Source: Toxoplasma gondii ME49
Lineage: Eukaryota > Apicomplexa > Conoidasida > Eucoccidiorida > Sarcocystidae
Length of the DNA stretch: 64,000 nucleotides
Direction: 5' to 3'
Assembly: GCF_000006565.2 (NCBI RefSeq)
Contig: NC_031470.1
Span: 236,994 to 300,993, forward strand
Positions 1-10,837 of this stretch are shown here, piece by piece; positions within the stretch are counted from its first letter, which is position 1; every line of letters begins with the position of its first letter. The position numbers and the translations under genes are program-made. The notes beneath the pieces are model-generated. The model did not search any database, was not told where the DNA came from, and saw only the letters and a list, made by a program, of their open reading frames with translations.

Positions 1-2392
1 CTGAGCGCACGGCCTCGCCCGCCGCCGTGCTTGCTCTCGCGCTCTTCTCAGCGGCTTCACCGTCGGCTGTGTGTGCAGAAAAGGCGGCGGAGTCGCTCCA
101 AGAGGCTTTCCACAGGCGCAGCGCCTCGCTCAGAGACGCCGGCGGCGTCGCCGCAAAACGCCGCGCCGCCAACTGCGCCGGGTGCGCCAGGAGACTCGCG
201 TCTGCAGACGTCGTGGTCGACTCGCCGCAGGCGGCTGCGGGCGAACTGCTGCGGTTTGCCGACTGCATGCGGGCAGGCGGTGACTCGGACAGAGCCGCGT
301 GATCGACGGTGCCTTCCTGTCCGTGGCGCGGCGACGCAGACGTGGAGCAGGACGAAGTTTCGCGTCCGAACAGCAGCTCCACGAATTGGTCTTCGTCCAT
401 CTCGGCGTCCCCGCAAGGTTCGCCTGCGCCCTCGTTCTCGCCTGGCCGCCTAGTCTCTTCCTCCTTTTTCTCTCCCCTTGTCTCTGGCGTCTCCGCTTTC
501 ACTGTTTTGTCTCCACAACCTGAGTCGGTTCGCTCTCGCGCGCGGGCGTCCCCAGCTGCAGCCCCGGCGTCTCCGTTCGCAGCGCGACTTCTCTGCGGAT
601 CCGTTCTGTCTCGGGGAAGCCTGGGAGATGAAACGCAGGGGTATTCGTCTCCGCAGCGACCCTCGGCGCCTCGCTCTCGGGGGTCGCCGCTTGAGGCCGC
701 CGCCTCTCCCGATGCAGGCGACAGGCTGCTCTCCACGCGCGGTGACTTCCGCGCGTCGACTTCCTTCAACTCGCTCGGCTCTCCGTCGTCTGTGAAGAAC
801 AGGTAGTCGCTCAGGGAGAACCCAGAAGCCGACGCGTTCCGCCGGTGGTCTCGCAGCGCCTCGCCGCCCACAGCCTTCACAAGACTCCTCGCCTCTGCTC
901 CCTCGCCGACGCTGCGTCGCCCCCCGCTCTGTGCAAACGCGCTGCCGCCCATCTGACGATAACTCGGTGACCACCAAGGCACCGACTGCAGATGCGGCTG
1001 GGACCTCTCTCCTTGAACAGCGTGCACCGCCCCCCACAGTCGCCCCTCGTCCTTTTGCTTCTTCAGGAACGCTTGCTGATCTCGGAGGGCGTGGAGGCGT
1101 TGAAGGCGCTGGACGTGGCAGTGGGTGAGGAGCGCGGCGACGGCTCGCGGCGGCGGCGGAACGGGGAGAGAGAACAGCGATTCCTCCTTGTCAGTGCGAT
1201 CTTCTCGCGGCAAAGACTCCGCGTTCCGTACAGGCTCCACGCGCGTCTGCCGCTGTAGACTCAAGAGAGCCGCGCGGTCGCGGCCTAGACGCATGGCTGC
1301 CTCCATCTCCACGAAACAGATCTCTTCAGCTGCAGCTCTCGCCGCCGCCGCTTCTGCCTCTTCTCGCTCCCGCGCCTCAGCGAGTTCGCGACGACTCTGC
1401 CGCCCTCCCGCCCGAGAAGAAAACGAAGGATGTAGAGAAGACGAGAGACGAACAAAATCAGGGGAGGAAGACGAGTCAAGAGAGAGTCGTTCTCCAGAGG
1501 ACTGTGGGACAGGAGAACTGACAGAAGACACCCTTGAGTGGAGAGAGGCTGGAGAAGAGCGCGCTGCTTTCGAAGATTTCGCAGAGGAAGCCGGAGAAGA
1601 GACTGCAGGGGAGAACGCACTCGCGTAGAAGAACGTCCAGATGTAGGGCAGAAGCGCTAGACGACAGAAGCGACGCGAGACGAGAGGAATGGAGGCACCC
1701 ACTTCATCGAACGGTAGAAACAAAAGCATTTCGCAAAGAAGGTCGTCCGGCAAAGCGTCAATCGTGTTTTGCACGCGCCGACGCTTCCGTCGACACTCTG
1801 GATCAGACAAAGGAGAGAACGAAGCACAGGAGGCAGAAAAGGAAGCAGAAATCGAAGCAGAGGAAGAAGAAAAAGAGGAGGACGAGGAGAGCGAAGACGA
1901 AGAGGAAGGGAAAGAGGAGGAAGATGAATCAACAGTGTTTTCTTGACTGGAGCATCGTCTGCGGTTAGCTTCGTTGGAGAGTGTGAGTTTCTGCAGCGTC
2001 TCGCCTGTCCGGTCTTCGTGACTCTCTCTCTCAGTCGCTTGATGGGGACAGAGAGAAGACACTTGAGACTCTCGCTCAGCGCGAGGACGCCAGACCTGGC
2101 CGCAGGCAGTTGAGGAAAAAGGCGCAGTCTGCGCAGCTGCGCGCGCCATCCCGTCCTCCTCTCCTGGTGAGCGAGGCCTCCTGCGAGGTGTACACGCAGA
2201 TTCGGGCGTCGCCCTCCCACAAGCTGTTCCAGGCAGCATCGATCTTTCTTCTGCGAAAAGCAGCTTTTCTCCGGTTTGTCTTGCGGATCCACAGTGCTCA
2301 TGACACGCCTTCGTCGTCGGTCTTCCCAAGGCAGGCTCCCGCTCTTCGCCAGCTTCCTCCGAGTTCTGCTTTCTGTCTTCTGAGGCGTCCAT
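1..2392 (-). CDS. F-box protein, partial (3' end beyond the left edge)
   Basis: One reading frame on the minus strand stays open for 797 codons from the ATG at 2392-2390 to the window edge. An in-frame TGA lies 15 bases upstream of that ATG, so the start is well placed unless there is a 5' intron. Residues about 214-255 match an F-box: LPDDLLCEMLLFLPFDEVG followed by a VSRRF segment and an aromatic patch (YIWTFFY). F-box proteins bind SKP1 and select substrates for SCF ubiquitin ligases. Just before the F-box are long Ser runs and a basic stretch, RRKRRR, that could be a nuclear localisation signal. After it come an Ala/Glu/Arg coiled-coil-like segment (about 315-350) and low-complexity acidic sequence. 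No LRR, WD40 or Kelch substrate-binding domain is visible before the edge. The F-box call is family knowledge; the nuclear location is inference. Confidence 0.7.
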   Translation of the reverse strand, partial: MDASEDRKQNSEEAGEEREPALGRPTTKACHEHCGSARQTGEKLLFAEERSMLPGTACGRATPESACTPRRRPRSPGEEDGMARAAAQTAPFSSTACGQVWRPRAERESQVSSLCPHQATERESHEDRTGETLQKLTLSNEANRRRCSSQENTVDSSSSSFPSSSSSLSSSSSFSSSSASISASFSASCASFSPLSDPECRRKRRRVQNTIDALPDDLLCEMLLFLPFDEVGASIPLVSRRFCRLALLPYIWTFFYASAFSPAVSSPASSAKSSKAARSSPASLHSRVSSVSSPVPQSSGERLSLDSSSSPDFVRLSSSLHPSFSSRAGGRQSRRELAEAREREEAEAAAARAAAEEICFVEMEAAMRLGRDRAALLSLQRQTRVEPVRNAESLPREDRTDKEESLFSLPVPPPPRAVAALLTHCHVQRLQRLHALRDQQAFLKKQKDEGRLWGAVHAVQGERSQPHLQSVPWWSPSYRQMGGSAFAQSGGRRSVGEGAEARSLVKAVGGEALRDHRRNASASGFSLSDYLFFTDDGEPSELKEVDARKSPRVESSLSPASGEAAASSGDPRERGAEGRCGDEYPCVSSPRLPRDRTDPQRSRAANGDAGAAAGDARARERTDSGCGDKTVKAETPETRGEKKEEETRRPGENEGAGEPCGDAEMDEDQFVELLFGRETSSCSTSASPRHGQEGTVDHAALSESPPARMQSANRSSSPAAACGESTTTSADASLLAHPAQLAARRFAATPPASLSEALRLWKASWSDSAAFSAHTADGEAAEKSARASTAAGEAVRS

Positions 2393-4275
2393 CGTCTGGA
2401 GACGTTCTCAGTCTCTTCTTCTTTCTGGCTCCTTTTCCTCGTCTGTCTCGATTCTTTCCTTCCTCCCTTCCAGTCTCTCTCTGCCTCACCTTCGCTGGCA
2501 GCCTACCTCTCCGTCTCCATGTCTCCCCGTCGCTGAAGCCTTCGCCTGTCTCTGTCTGTGGGAGAAGAAGGGCAACACCCTTCTTTCCCCGTTGTGACAC
2601 AGGCGAGGAGAGAGACGAAGGAAGAGACGAAGAGACAGGTGGTGCGGTTGAAGACGATTGAGATTCTTCGACGAGCAACGGAAGAGGTGAGACCAGAGGA
2701 GACGAAGCAGAAGAAAAGACAGAAAACAGAAAAGGCAGAAGAAGAGTGCCCAGGAAGTTAGAAGAAGAGCGGCAGGGGAGTCAGAGGAAGTGACAACAGA
2801 GCAGACGGAAGGGGAGAAGATGTTGAAAATTTAGAGGAGAAAGGAGAGACAAGAGCCGAAGAGGAAGACGAGAGATTCGACAGGGAACAGGACGGGAGAT
2901 GAAGACGCCGCGCGGAAAGACCCAAGAACGTTTTACGCATGCAGAACGAACACAAGGCGCCTCTTCTTACGGCACTCGTGAGGAAAAGCGAAACAGGGAA
3001 CCCCGGAAGGCACCACACTTTCTCCCGGATAACTCATCACGGCGCCTTCACCCGAAACGACGCTCCCTCGCCACAAGAAAGAGATCTGAGAAAACTCTTG
3101 AAAGCGGAAACAGACAACTACACGCGTATCGAGCTCTACAGATGCATGTCAATCTATACATGTACACGTTTGTGTTTGTGCACAGTTGGACTGCTGTACG
3201 TACACTGAGAGCCGCGGCTGGGTTTAGGGTTTCAAGTTTTACGCGCTGCCTGTCGCAGAAGCGAGAAGCGTTTTTTCGTCTTTTCGTGGAGAAACCCCAG
3301 TCTCTTTCTCACAGATTCCGCCGCAAGCACAGCAGGTGGACTTTGGCCGTCACTTCTGCATGCGACGGGCTCAACTGCACACGCTTCTTTCGCGCGTTCC
3401 TGAGTTCGAGTCCAACGCGACAGACCCCCGGGGTCCGTGTTTTGCATTGTGTAAAACAATCGCTCGTTACCCGGATAGCAAGTGTTCGGGAGTGTTCGCG
3501 GCAAATCCCAAACAACTCTCTGTTTCTCCAAGAAAGCGCTCCGCTGCTTCTCGAGGAGTCTGCGTGGTCCTCCTCGCTCTTCGCACGCGTTGCCAGCGTC
3601 GTGGCGGGACACAGCGCTTGGGTTCGCTGTGTGCTTGACGGGTCTTGATGGTTTCAGCCTTTTACAGACGGGAAAGTGAGGCGAAACACAGACGCAAGCC
3701 GGGTTCGCAGAGATCTCTCGAGAGGCAGTTGCCACGCGCTTGCAGTCCAGAGACTGCATAAACTGCCTAGAGGCACTCTCGCGCGGGCGCAAGTCGAAAG
3801 TGAGCTTTTGTGCGGCGGTCCACCGCTGGAAAAAGCGTTTTCCTGCGTCAACACACAGACGTTTCGCTGCGGGTCTGAGCACGCGTGTCGCGCGCTCGAA
3901 AATCCGGAGAAGGAGGAACTTCTACGCAACAGACGAGACTGCAGCGACACACCGATTCCTGGGCAGGTTGGCAAGTACAAGCTGGACCTTCTGCCAGCGC
4001 GAGACACGCTCGCTACGACGGGGTCTTTTCCTGGACTCGCACAGACAAGAACTGCACTTTGTTCCGCTGATTCTTCGGGGAATTTCCAGCTGCTTCTCGG
4101 AAATTCTTTCGCTTGCTCTTCTATCGGGAAAAAGAAGAAAAGGGCGCGCGTTTTTTCATTCCACGAAATCGAAGCACACGGGTGTGCCGCAGAAGCTGCT
4201 CTCGTCGCTGCCGTGCCGACATTCTCTCTCAAGGCAGGGTTTCTCTTTTTCGTTCTCGTGAAAGAAAAGTTGACG

Positions 4276-4545
4276 TCAACGACCCAATTCCTCGCATCTG
4301 CTTTTCCTGTTTGCCTCGACGACCTTCTTGTCGGGTGCGCTCCTTCGTGGCAGCTGACGGAGCTGAGGTTGCGACTTGAGGTAGTCGCTCTGCTCCGAAA
4401 AGTCGGAAGAGTCCTGTTTCCGTTTTCTTCGCTTTTTCCGATTCTGTGCTTGCTGGTCCGCCCTCTTTGCAGTGAAAATCAGGTGCTTCTTTGCCAAACG
4501 CGTGGCGGACAGATCTTCCACTCCGCCAGCCTTTCCACGCACCAT
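4276..4545 (-). CDS. Possible small basic protein (uncertain ORF)
   Basis: A minus-strand frame of 89 codons starts with ATG at 4545 and ends with TGA at 4276. The product is very basic (RKKRRKRK near residue 38) with an SDFSEQSDY acidic-polar patch, a composition seen in nucleolar or ribosome-assembly proteins. I do not recognise a family. It could be a complete small gene, the first exon of a larger minus-strand gene, or chance. Nothing convincing continues it downstream on the minus strand. Confidence 0.25.
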   Translation of the reverse strand: MVRGKAGGVEDLSATRLAKKHLIFTAKRADQQAQNRKKRRKRKQDSSDFSEQSDYLKSQPQLRQLPRRSAPDKKVVEANRKSRCEELGR

Positions 4546-4835
4546 GCCCTTTTTTCCCTCTGTGGCGACCTGCAGACGGCCGCGAGTCCACTTGACTTCC
4601 AGAAGGAAGTCCGAGTCTCGACATATGTCGATTCGCTGATGTTCTTCGTTCGCATGCGTCAGAAAGAAGGCAAATTTCGGCGACTCTGGCCTCTGCGGGT
4701 CTCCAACTTCCTCCGTTTTTCTCCTCCGACTTTTCTTTCTTTTCCCTGCGCCCCAAATCTCGACTCAGCAAACACAGCACACAAATACACATGCACCGTT
4801 AAACATTCCATCGTACATATTTACATGTATATTTA

Positions 4836-4896
4836 TACATTTACATATATGTATACATATATGTATACATATATGTATATATATATGTATATGTAT
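4836..4896. repeat. (TA)n-rich microsatellite
   Basis: Alternating TA/TG sequence with tandem ATATGTATAC units. It creates the illusory Tyr/Met/Ile-rich tails of open frames that run into it. Confidence 0.9.
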
Positions 4897-5026
4897 ATGC
4901 GTGCATGTATACAGACAGACGTAGAGGCATATACGTGACTGTATCTATATGAGCAACTACGTCTTTGTACACTGTTGTATAGATTCATCTGTATTATCTG
5001 CGTGTCTGAGGCCTTCCGTGTTTGCG

Positions 5027-5821
5027 ATGAAGGAAATTGCGTTTTTTTTGTTGCCTCTGGGCGGCATCCTGTCGTTTCTTTTGTGTCTGCCGATCCAGTG
5101 CGTGCAGCGCGCATGCATTTCGTTTGCCTCGCTGCAGCTGTCTCTGGGTCGCGTTTCTCTGCGCCTCTCGGCGACATGTTTCCTCTACTCGCTCCTGCGC
5201 TTCGTTCACGTTTGCACGCGCGTGGCGCGCGACGCCAGTCCCCAATCCGCGGGCCTCGGGGCTTCGGGGGCCTCGCACCCGAACGCGGGGGCAGGTCTTG
5301 CGCTGGACGTCCGGCGGCAGGCGCAGGTCCTGCGTCACCAAAGAAACTTCTGGATTACTCTCTCCGCCGTCTTCGTCTGGCTCTTCGTGTGGTGGCTGGC
5401 GAAGCTGCTGCGGTGGTACTGGAGGTCGCTGGCGGCGAAGCAGAAAGAAGTCGAGACTCTCAGGGCGCAGGTCGCTCTCTTCACTCGCAGGAACTTGTCG
5501 GCGCCTCTCGCCGAAAACGGCAGCGAGACTGCGAAGAAGAGCGAGGAGACTGCGAAGAAGAGCGAGGAGACTGCGAAGAAGAGCGAGGAGACTGCGAAGA
5601 AGGGCAAGGAGAAGCGTGGAGACGCAGAGAGGGACGGAGAGACTCTGGAGAAGAACAGCAAAGTTCAAGAGGTGGAACTGACTGCATTGGAGAGACAGAA
5701 GGCAGACGGTTGCCGCGAAGAGAAGAACGAGGCAAAAGAGAGAGCGGGAAGCAATGAAACGCGACAGAGACTCCTTTACAGGGAAAACGCAGACGCACGA
5801 ACTCTTGGAGTGATCGACTAA
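5027..5821 (+). CDS. BAP31-like ER membrane protein
   Basis: The single-exon frame encodes 264 residues. It has three hydrophobic segments (about 3-21, 44-62 and 109-127), then a Lys/Glu-rich coiled-coil tail. The segment before and inside the third helix, QVLRHQRNFWITLSAVF, matches the conserved hydrophilic-to-TM3 junction of BAP29/BAP31/Yet1 proteins, which sit in the ER membrane and help export or quality control of membrane proteins. I chose the ATG at 5027 because it places the first helix right at the N terminus, as in the family; an upstream in-frame ATG at 4949 would add 26 residues derived from the edge of a microsatellite. The tail has four copies of a seven-residue unit ETAKKSE from a 21-bp tandem repeat. 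The C terminus (TLGVID) lacks the KKXX retrieval signal of mammalian BAP31. Confidence 0.78.
   Translation: MKEIAFFLLPLGGILSFLLCLPIQCVQRACISFASLQLSLGRVSLRLSATCFLYSLLRFVHVCTRVARDASPQSAGLGASGASHPNAGAGLALDVRRQAQVLRHQRNFWITLSAVFVWLFVWWLAKLLRWYWRSLAAKQKEVETLRAQVALFTRRNLSAPLAENGSETAKKSEETAKKSEETAKKSEETAKKGKEKRGDAERDGETLEKNSKVQEVELTALERQKADGCREEKNEAKERAGSNETRQRLLYRENADARTLGVID
5524..5607 (+). repeat. 21-bp coding tandem repeat in BAP31-like gene
   Basis: Four nearly perfect copies of a 21-bp unit encode ETAKKSE heptads in the cytosolic tail. The heptad length keeps coiled-coil register whatever the copy number. Confidence 0.9.
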
Positions 5822-6376
5822 ACACAGCTCTCCAGAAGAAACAGTTCGAAGGACACAAGAGAAGACAGGGGACAAGAGAACACGGAGCCACACATCTCTT
5901 CACATGCAAAGAGTATACCTACGTGTGAATGAAGAACACCGGACCGCACAAATACATGCAGTTTATACATGTCCCATATTTGTATATATATACATACATA
6001 TGTATACGTATATGTATATGTATATGTAAACGTAGTAGGTGTAGATGGATGTATGGAGGTGTGGGTTGAGGCATGGAGACAGCTGAGAGGAGCTCGTGCG
6101 GTTGTCGAAAATCCTGGGGGACACTGCATGCAAAGGACGCAAGGAATCTTAGCAGCGTGGGAAGAAACGTCTCCAAGATGAAGGAGATATATGCATGTGT
6201 ATACGAATGCGGAAAGACGAGTGGATCGTCAGGTGTATGGGCACACCTACGCGCACCAGTCTAGGGAGGAGATTAACGTGTGAAGCCGTATGCAATCGAG
6301 GGAAGTCTTCTCTCAGAAAGGACCTTTAGTAGTCTCGCGTATGCTTTCTTATGTATACATCTACATGCATCTATAT

Positions 6377-6416
<40 letters not shown>

Positions 6417-8816
6417 GAATAAAGCTCTTGATGGATGTCCGTGCAGAAGTGCGAAAGGAGGTTCACCTGTGCATGTGAGCAGCCCCCTCCCCATGTGTGC
6501 TTGTCCGTATGTGAGTCCTGAACCTGCAAAGACGTTCAGCTTCAGTTCTTTCTTTGTGAGAGAGAGGGGACTTCTCATTCCTTCGCAGTCTCTGAAAGTG
6601 ATGCTTCCTCAACACCTTTCAACAGGGCCTTCACTACTACCGAAAAAAACATTTTTAAGACGAGAAACAAGCTTTGAAATTCGTCGACAGCAAACGAACC
6701 ACCATAAACCGTGCATCCCTGCAAAAGTACATGTGCATCTGCATGTGCAGAATATATATATATATATATATATGCATTATATCTACATGTCGATATGCCT
6801 AAAGATACGTAGACAGCTGGATGTATCCGCATATACAAGGACTATGTTTCTCTGCATACTCGCACGCGTATACACCAGTGGCCATGCAGAAACGCTGTAA
6901 TTGTATAATGTGTTGATGTTCGTATGTTCGGGGGCTCAGTAAGTCTTGGGGTTTACAAGGACAGAAATAGCTGACCACGCTCACAGCGGAAAAGCATGTG
7001 ACATCTTCCATTCATCAGAAATATTACACGTCAACATATGTATATTTCTATATGATGGTGCATCGTCAAGTCCATCCAAAAGCATATGCAGAGGTAATGT
7101 ATATATATATATATTTGTGTATATATATATATTTATATGTAACCGAAAAAATGTACATATTTACAGGAAATGTATATCTTTATATGCACCGTATATGCTG
7201 GAAATGTTTTGTGTGGAACTTACTGCTTGGGGTGTAAGATCGTCGCAAGTGTTGGGTTCCCTTCCCCATGTGTGTGTTTTGAAAAATTGGAACAATTCGA
7301 AATGTGCTGCGTAGTTTGAATCTTCACCGACGCGAAACAGACGAAAGAGTCGGAATCCCTTTGTCGCCGGATAAGATGTTCTTTGTTACCGAAGATATTG
7401 AGAGAACTTAGTTTTCTTATTTCGACTGAGTTATGTTTTTGAGAGTCTGTGGAGGACTGTTTCCCCCTGCGTGAGCAACGCGTCTGGTGACTCAGCTGTC
7501 GCGTTTTTTTTGCTGAAGATGCTGCGGCATTTACACCTGGCGTGTCGAGGGTTTCTGTTCCTTGGATGTTCTCGAGCTTCTCACGCGGCGTGCTGACTGG
7601 AAACAGAAAGGTTTGAAGTTCGATTTAACACCGCGTCAATCCTAGGCGACTTTTTCCCGAGTTTTTCCTGTTTGATGAGGTTCCTCAATTCGGCTCAGCC
7701 TTGTCACGTATTTGTGTCGATCTGACGCTCGACCCATCCCACATCAGCGGTTTGCGTTTCGGTTTTTTGCTTTTCTTTGTCCTCTTGGCACAGCTGAAGT
7801 GCTTCTGGTCGTTCTGGTCAGACGGGCAAACGCTGTTTCACGTTCTGTCGGCTTTTTCCTTCGGGGGTTTGCGAGGCGCGGCGGTGGTTTTTTGCTCAGA
7901 CTTCTCAAAAAAACGCGCCTGCGGTTTCGGCTGTCTCGCGGAACTGCAGTTTTAGTCTCGTCTTTGACGCTGGTCATCCAAGGAGAAGCGTCGCCCGAGT
8001 CTTCTATACTTCCGCAGTGTGGCTTTTCTAACCGCGTTGTTCCTTTCTCTGTTTCTCGCTGTTTCCCAATATCGGTTGAGAGCACCACGACCTTCGTCCA
8101 TGTCACTTTTACGCAGAGTCCGCGAATTCCAAGTTTCTTAACGAGGCTTCGAACACTGAATGTGTTGTTGTCCGCGAGACGAGCCACGTTCAGGCGTGTC
8201 GAGAGATCTGTCTCTTTGTGCTTGTTTCTCGTGCCTTCTCTGCAACGCATCGCAAACGTTTCTCCCGAACCCAGTTGAGTAAATAGGTTTCGCTGCCTCT
8301 CATCGTGCTGGTCCCTTCTGCTTTCCTTTCATCTCTTCTTCTGGAATCGAATCTTCTTAATCTCTCGGAGCTGCCTGTGGCTGTCCTTTCTGGCCTTTCT
8401 GTGGCGGTTTTCTCGCCTGCGTACCTGATATTCTCGGCTCCGGTGTTTGGCGTCTAGGCTCATCCGAAGGGACGCTCGCGAGGCTCTAACCCCCCGAGAA
8501 CCTGGAAGCAGGTCCCGTTCTCTTTTCACTTTTTTAGCGTTTTCTCCTCAAAGATACTAGACCTTTGCGTAGACACAAACACAGCGGAACACGGTGCACA
8601 GTAGATTCAGCACTACAGTTTCTGCCCTCTATTTGCACACGTGTAGGTCCAGGAGGTGTGAGGGAGAAACGTCGCGGCTCTTCCGACGCTTGCCCAGATC
8701 GGAATCGATATTTCGTTTGAAGTACGAACGTTCTTGAGGGACGAGCTGCCGCTCGACACGCGTCGGCACTTCTACTGGTTACCACGGTCTCCATTTGTCC
8801 TTTAAAGTCGAGAGAA
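5822..8816. other. Spacer with TA microsatellites and pyrimidine-rich leader
   Basis: The 3-kb gap holds (TA)n blocks at about 5982-6030, 6372-6415, 6749-6772 and 7098-7138. The part from about 7500 to 8540 is T/C-rich on the plus strand, which fits a long 5' leader for the gene starting at 8817. I see no gene. Confidence 0.55.
7700..8540 (+). promoter_or_regulatory. Probable pyrimidine-rich 5' leader of the 8817 gene
   Basis: A run rich in TTTC/TCTC on the plus strand ends about 280 bases before the start codon at 8817. Such leaders are common upstream of coccidian genes. The start of transcription cannot be fixed from the sequence. Confidence 0.3.
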
Positions 8817-10172
8817 ATGCACCGTTCTGTCACGACCGCGGCATCTAGGATCCCCTGTCAGCTCCGCCGGGTGTCCCGTCAGACGCCGCTTCGACTCGTC
8901 CTCTCCGTGGCGCTGGTTTTCGTGTGTTTCCTTCCTTTCTTTTCGCGCGTATTCGGCCCTGGCCTCCCCGGCGCTGCCCCCGCTAGTCCGGGGGAAGAAA
9001 ACCTTCTTTTCCGCGTCAGGTCCTTCAGCCTTTTTACCACCCTCCGAGATGGTGGCTGTGTCGCTGCCGCGGAACCTGCCAAGACGGGGGTGGACGTCTC
9101 GCGCGTTTCTCCGAAACGTTCTGTGAGCTCCTCCACTCCAGACGCGAGCGCAGATCCCTGGCTGCCTTCGCTCGACTTGGTCATTCCAGAAAACCAAGAC
9201 AAACGCGAAACGGTGTACGACGTGCTCGCAAGCGTGGAGAACACTCCAAGCGACAACCTGTTCTTTGCGATTGCGCGAGACGTCGTCAACACGTACCAAC
9301 TGACGAAGCCGTTTCTCGACGAGTTTCTTCGGTTACAGCAGCAACAGCGCGCGAAACAAAGAGCGAAAAACGTCGAGGCGATCGAGGACGCTGGAGGAAT
9401 CGCCACAAATGCGCTGTCAACCAATCCCAAATTTCCCCTGTCTTTCACTACCCCGTGGGGGAGCGAAGGAGACAACGAAAACTCTTGGAAGGTCAGCTCA
9501 CAAGCACACATGTGCACACGCAGTCGTAGTCTTTCTTGTTTCTCGCAGATCGGCATCTAAACTCTGACTTGGTCAAAGCGATACACAGGCAGATCTAGCC
9601 ACTCCCCACCTGTCTGAGTCTACATCTACTGCCTATCTAGTAGCTGCGCAAGGACGATCTACCACTCTCCAACTATCGATGCATGTACCTCTGCACACGT
9701 ATACATTTATATCTCTATAATTATGTCGACGTGGAGGTATATTTACAGGTATGTAATTCGTTATAGGCGGTCGTACGCCGGATCTCTTTCGTAACTGTAA
9801 GTCGCGCCATGTGTGATTTTCTTGCTGTCAAAGCTGATGTTCTTCGACAAGCAACATGCATCTTGTATCTCTGAAAAGACGTATGAATCTCTGAAAGAAA
9901 GTGCCGTGCGCGACTGACTGCGACGCCTCGAGCTCCCTCTGTGTGGGCAGATCAAGAAGAAGCGCAGCGGAGAGAAAGAAGCAAAGAACAGCCAAGAAAG
10001 ACGAAAAAATGTGAGAGACAGAGGCGACAGCGACGAGGAAGGCCGTGGGAAACCTCACAAATCAAAAATTCTCTTCGGGCACCAGACAGGAACTGCCAGG
10101 CTGTTATCTGCGACGCACGAGGTGGACAATGAAGTGTCGAAACGCGGAAAACAGAAACAAATCATTCATTGA
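8817..10172 (+). CDS. Type II membrane protein of unknown function
   Basis: Exon 1 is 8817-9491 (225 codons, ends TGGAAG then GTCAGC). Exon 2 is 9951-10172 (acceptor TGTGTGGGCAG, in phase 0, ends TGA). The join gives 298 residues. A basic N terminus (RRVSRQ) is followed by a hydrophobic segment at about 24-46, so a signal-anchor with the C terminus in the lumen is likely; a cleaved signal peptide is less likely given the long N-region. The middle contains a conserved-looking helical block near residues 120-175 (VYDVLASVENTPSDNLFFAI), and the exon 2 part is strongly basic (IKKKRSGEKEAK). I do not recognise a domain. The alternative is that exon 1 reads on to the TAA after 9557, giving 247 residues with an unrelated tail; the donor/acceptor phase match favours splicing. 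Confidence 0.62.
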
Positions 10173-10793
10173 CTGCTCTCCTTGTCTTTCGAGGAAAATG
10201 AAAGACTCTTCCGTGTTCACACACAACGCAGTCAAGATATTATATATATATATATATATATATATTGTTGGATATACATATGTATCTATATGCATATCCA
10301 TATACATGCCTGTATGTATGAGCATGCACAGTTACACGTAGGTAGAGACGTACACTTACATGCAAATGTATATACGTATTTCCATGCATGTATACAGATA
10401 TACACATACCTGCATGCATTTAGAGGTGGATGTGGGTCCAAGTAGGTTTGTATGTGGAGTTGTATGAGTAGAGTGCAGGAACAAATAATAGCAGATGTGT
10501 ACAGATGTCTCTTGTACATTTTCAAAAACGAAATCTGTCGACTCGGAATTCTGGAAAGCCTTGTCGTGTCGTCCATCAATCGATTTTTTGCTCTCTTTAA
10601 AAACCCATGCAACCTTCGCGCATGCCTTGCGCTGCCTCCGCACTCTCAAAATGCAAATAATCACCTGCATCTCTTTCCTGCCGAGCACCCCTCAGCATGC
10701 AGATATTCTTGCTGCATGCAATCAAGAAACACAAATGCCCGTGTGCACTTCCACTCACACTCTACGTGTAAATCCGCACTCACGCACATATGC

Positions 10794-10837
<44 letters not shown>

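Larger units (their letters stand above)
2393..5026. other. Spacer between divergent F-box and BAP31-like genes
   Basis: This 2.6-kb stretch lies between two genes read outward, so it should hold both promoters and 5' leaders. It contains a pyrimidine-rich tract near 2400-2560, purine-rich sequence at 2600-2900, a short telomere-like GGGTTTAGGGTTT at about 3220-3234, several GCATGC motifs, and a (TA)n microsatellite at about 4836-4896. Open frames here are short or overlap on both strands. Only the basic minus-strand frame at 4276-4545 is listed separately. Confidence 0.5.

Noticed and set aside
3355..3430. tRNA-like T-loop (GAGTTCGAGTCC)
   Set aside because: The flanks do not pair into a T-stem and no acceptor or anticodon arm can be drawn.
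3676..4938. 420-codon plus-strand frame
   Set aside because: Its C-terminal part is a translated TA microsatellite, it has no domain, and it covers the promoter region of the BAP31-like gene.
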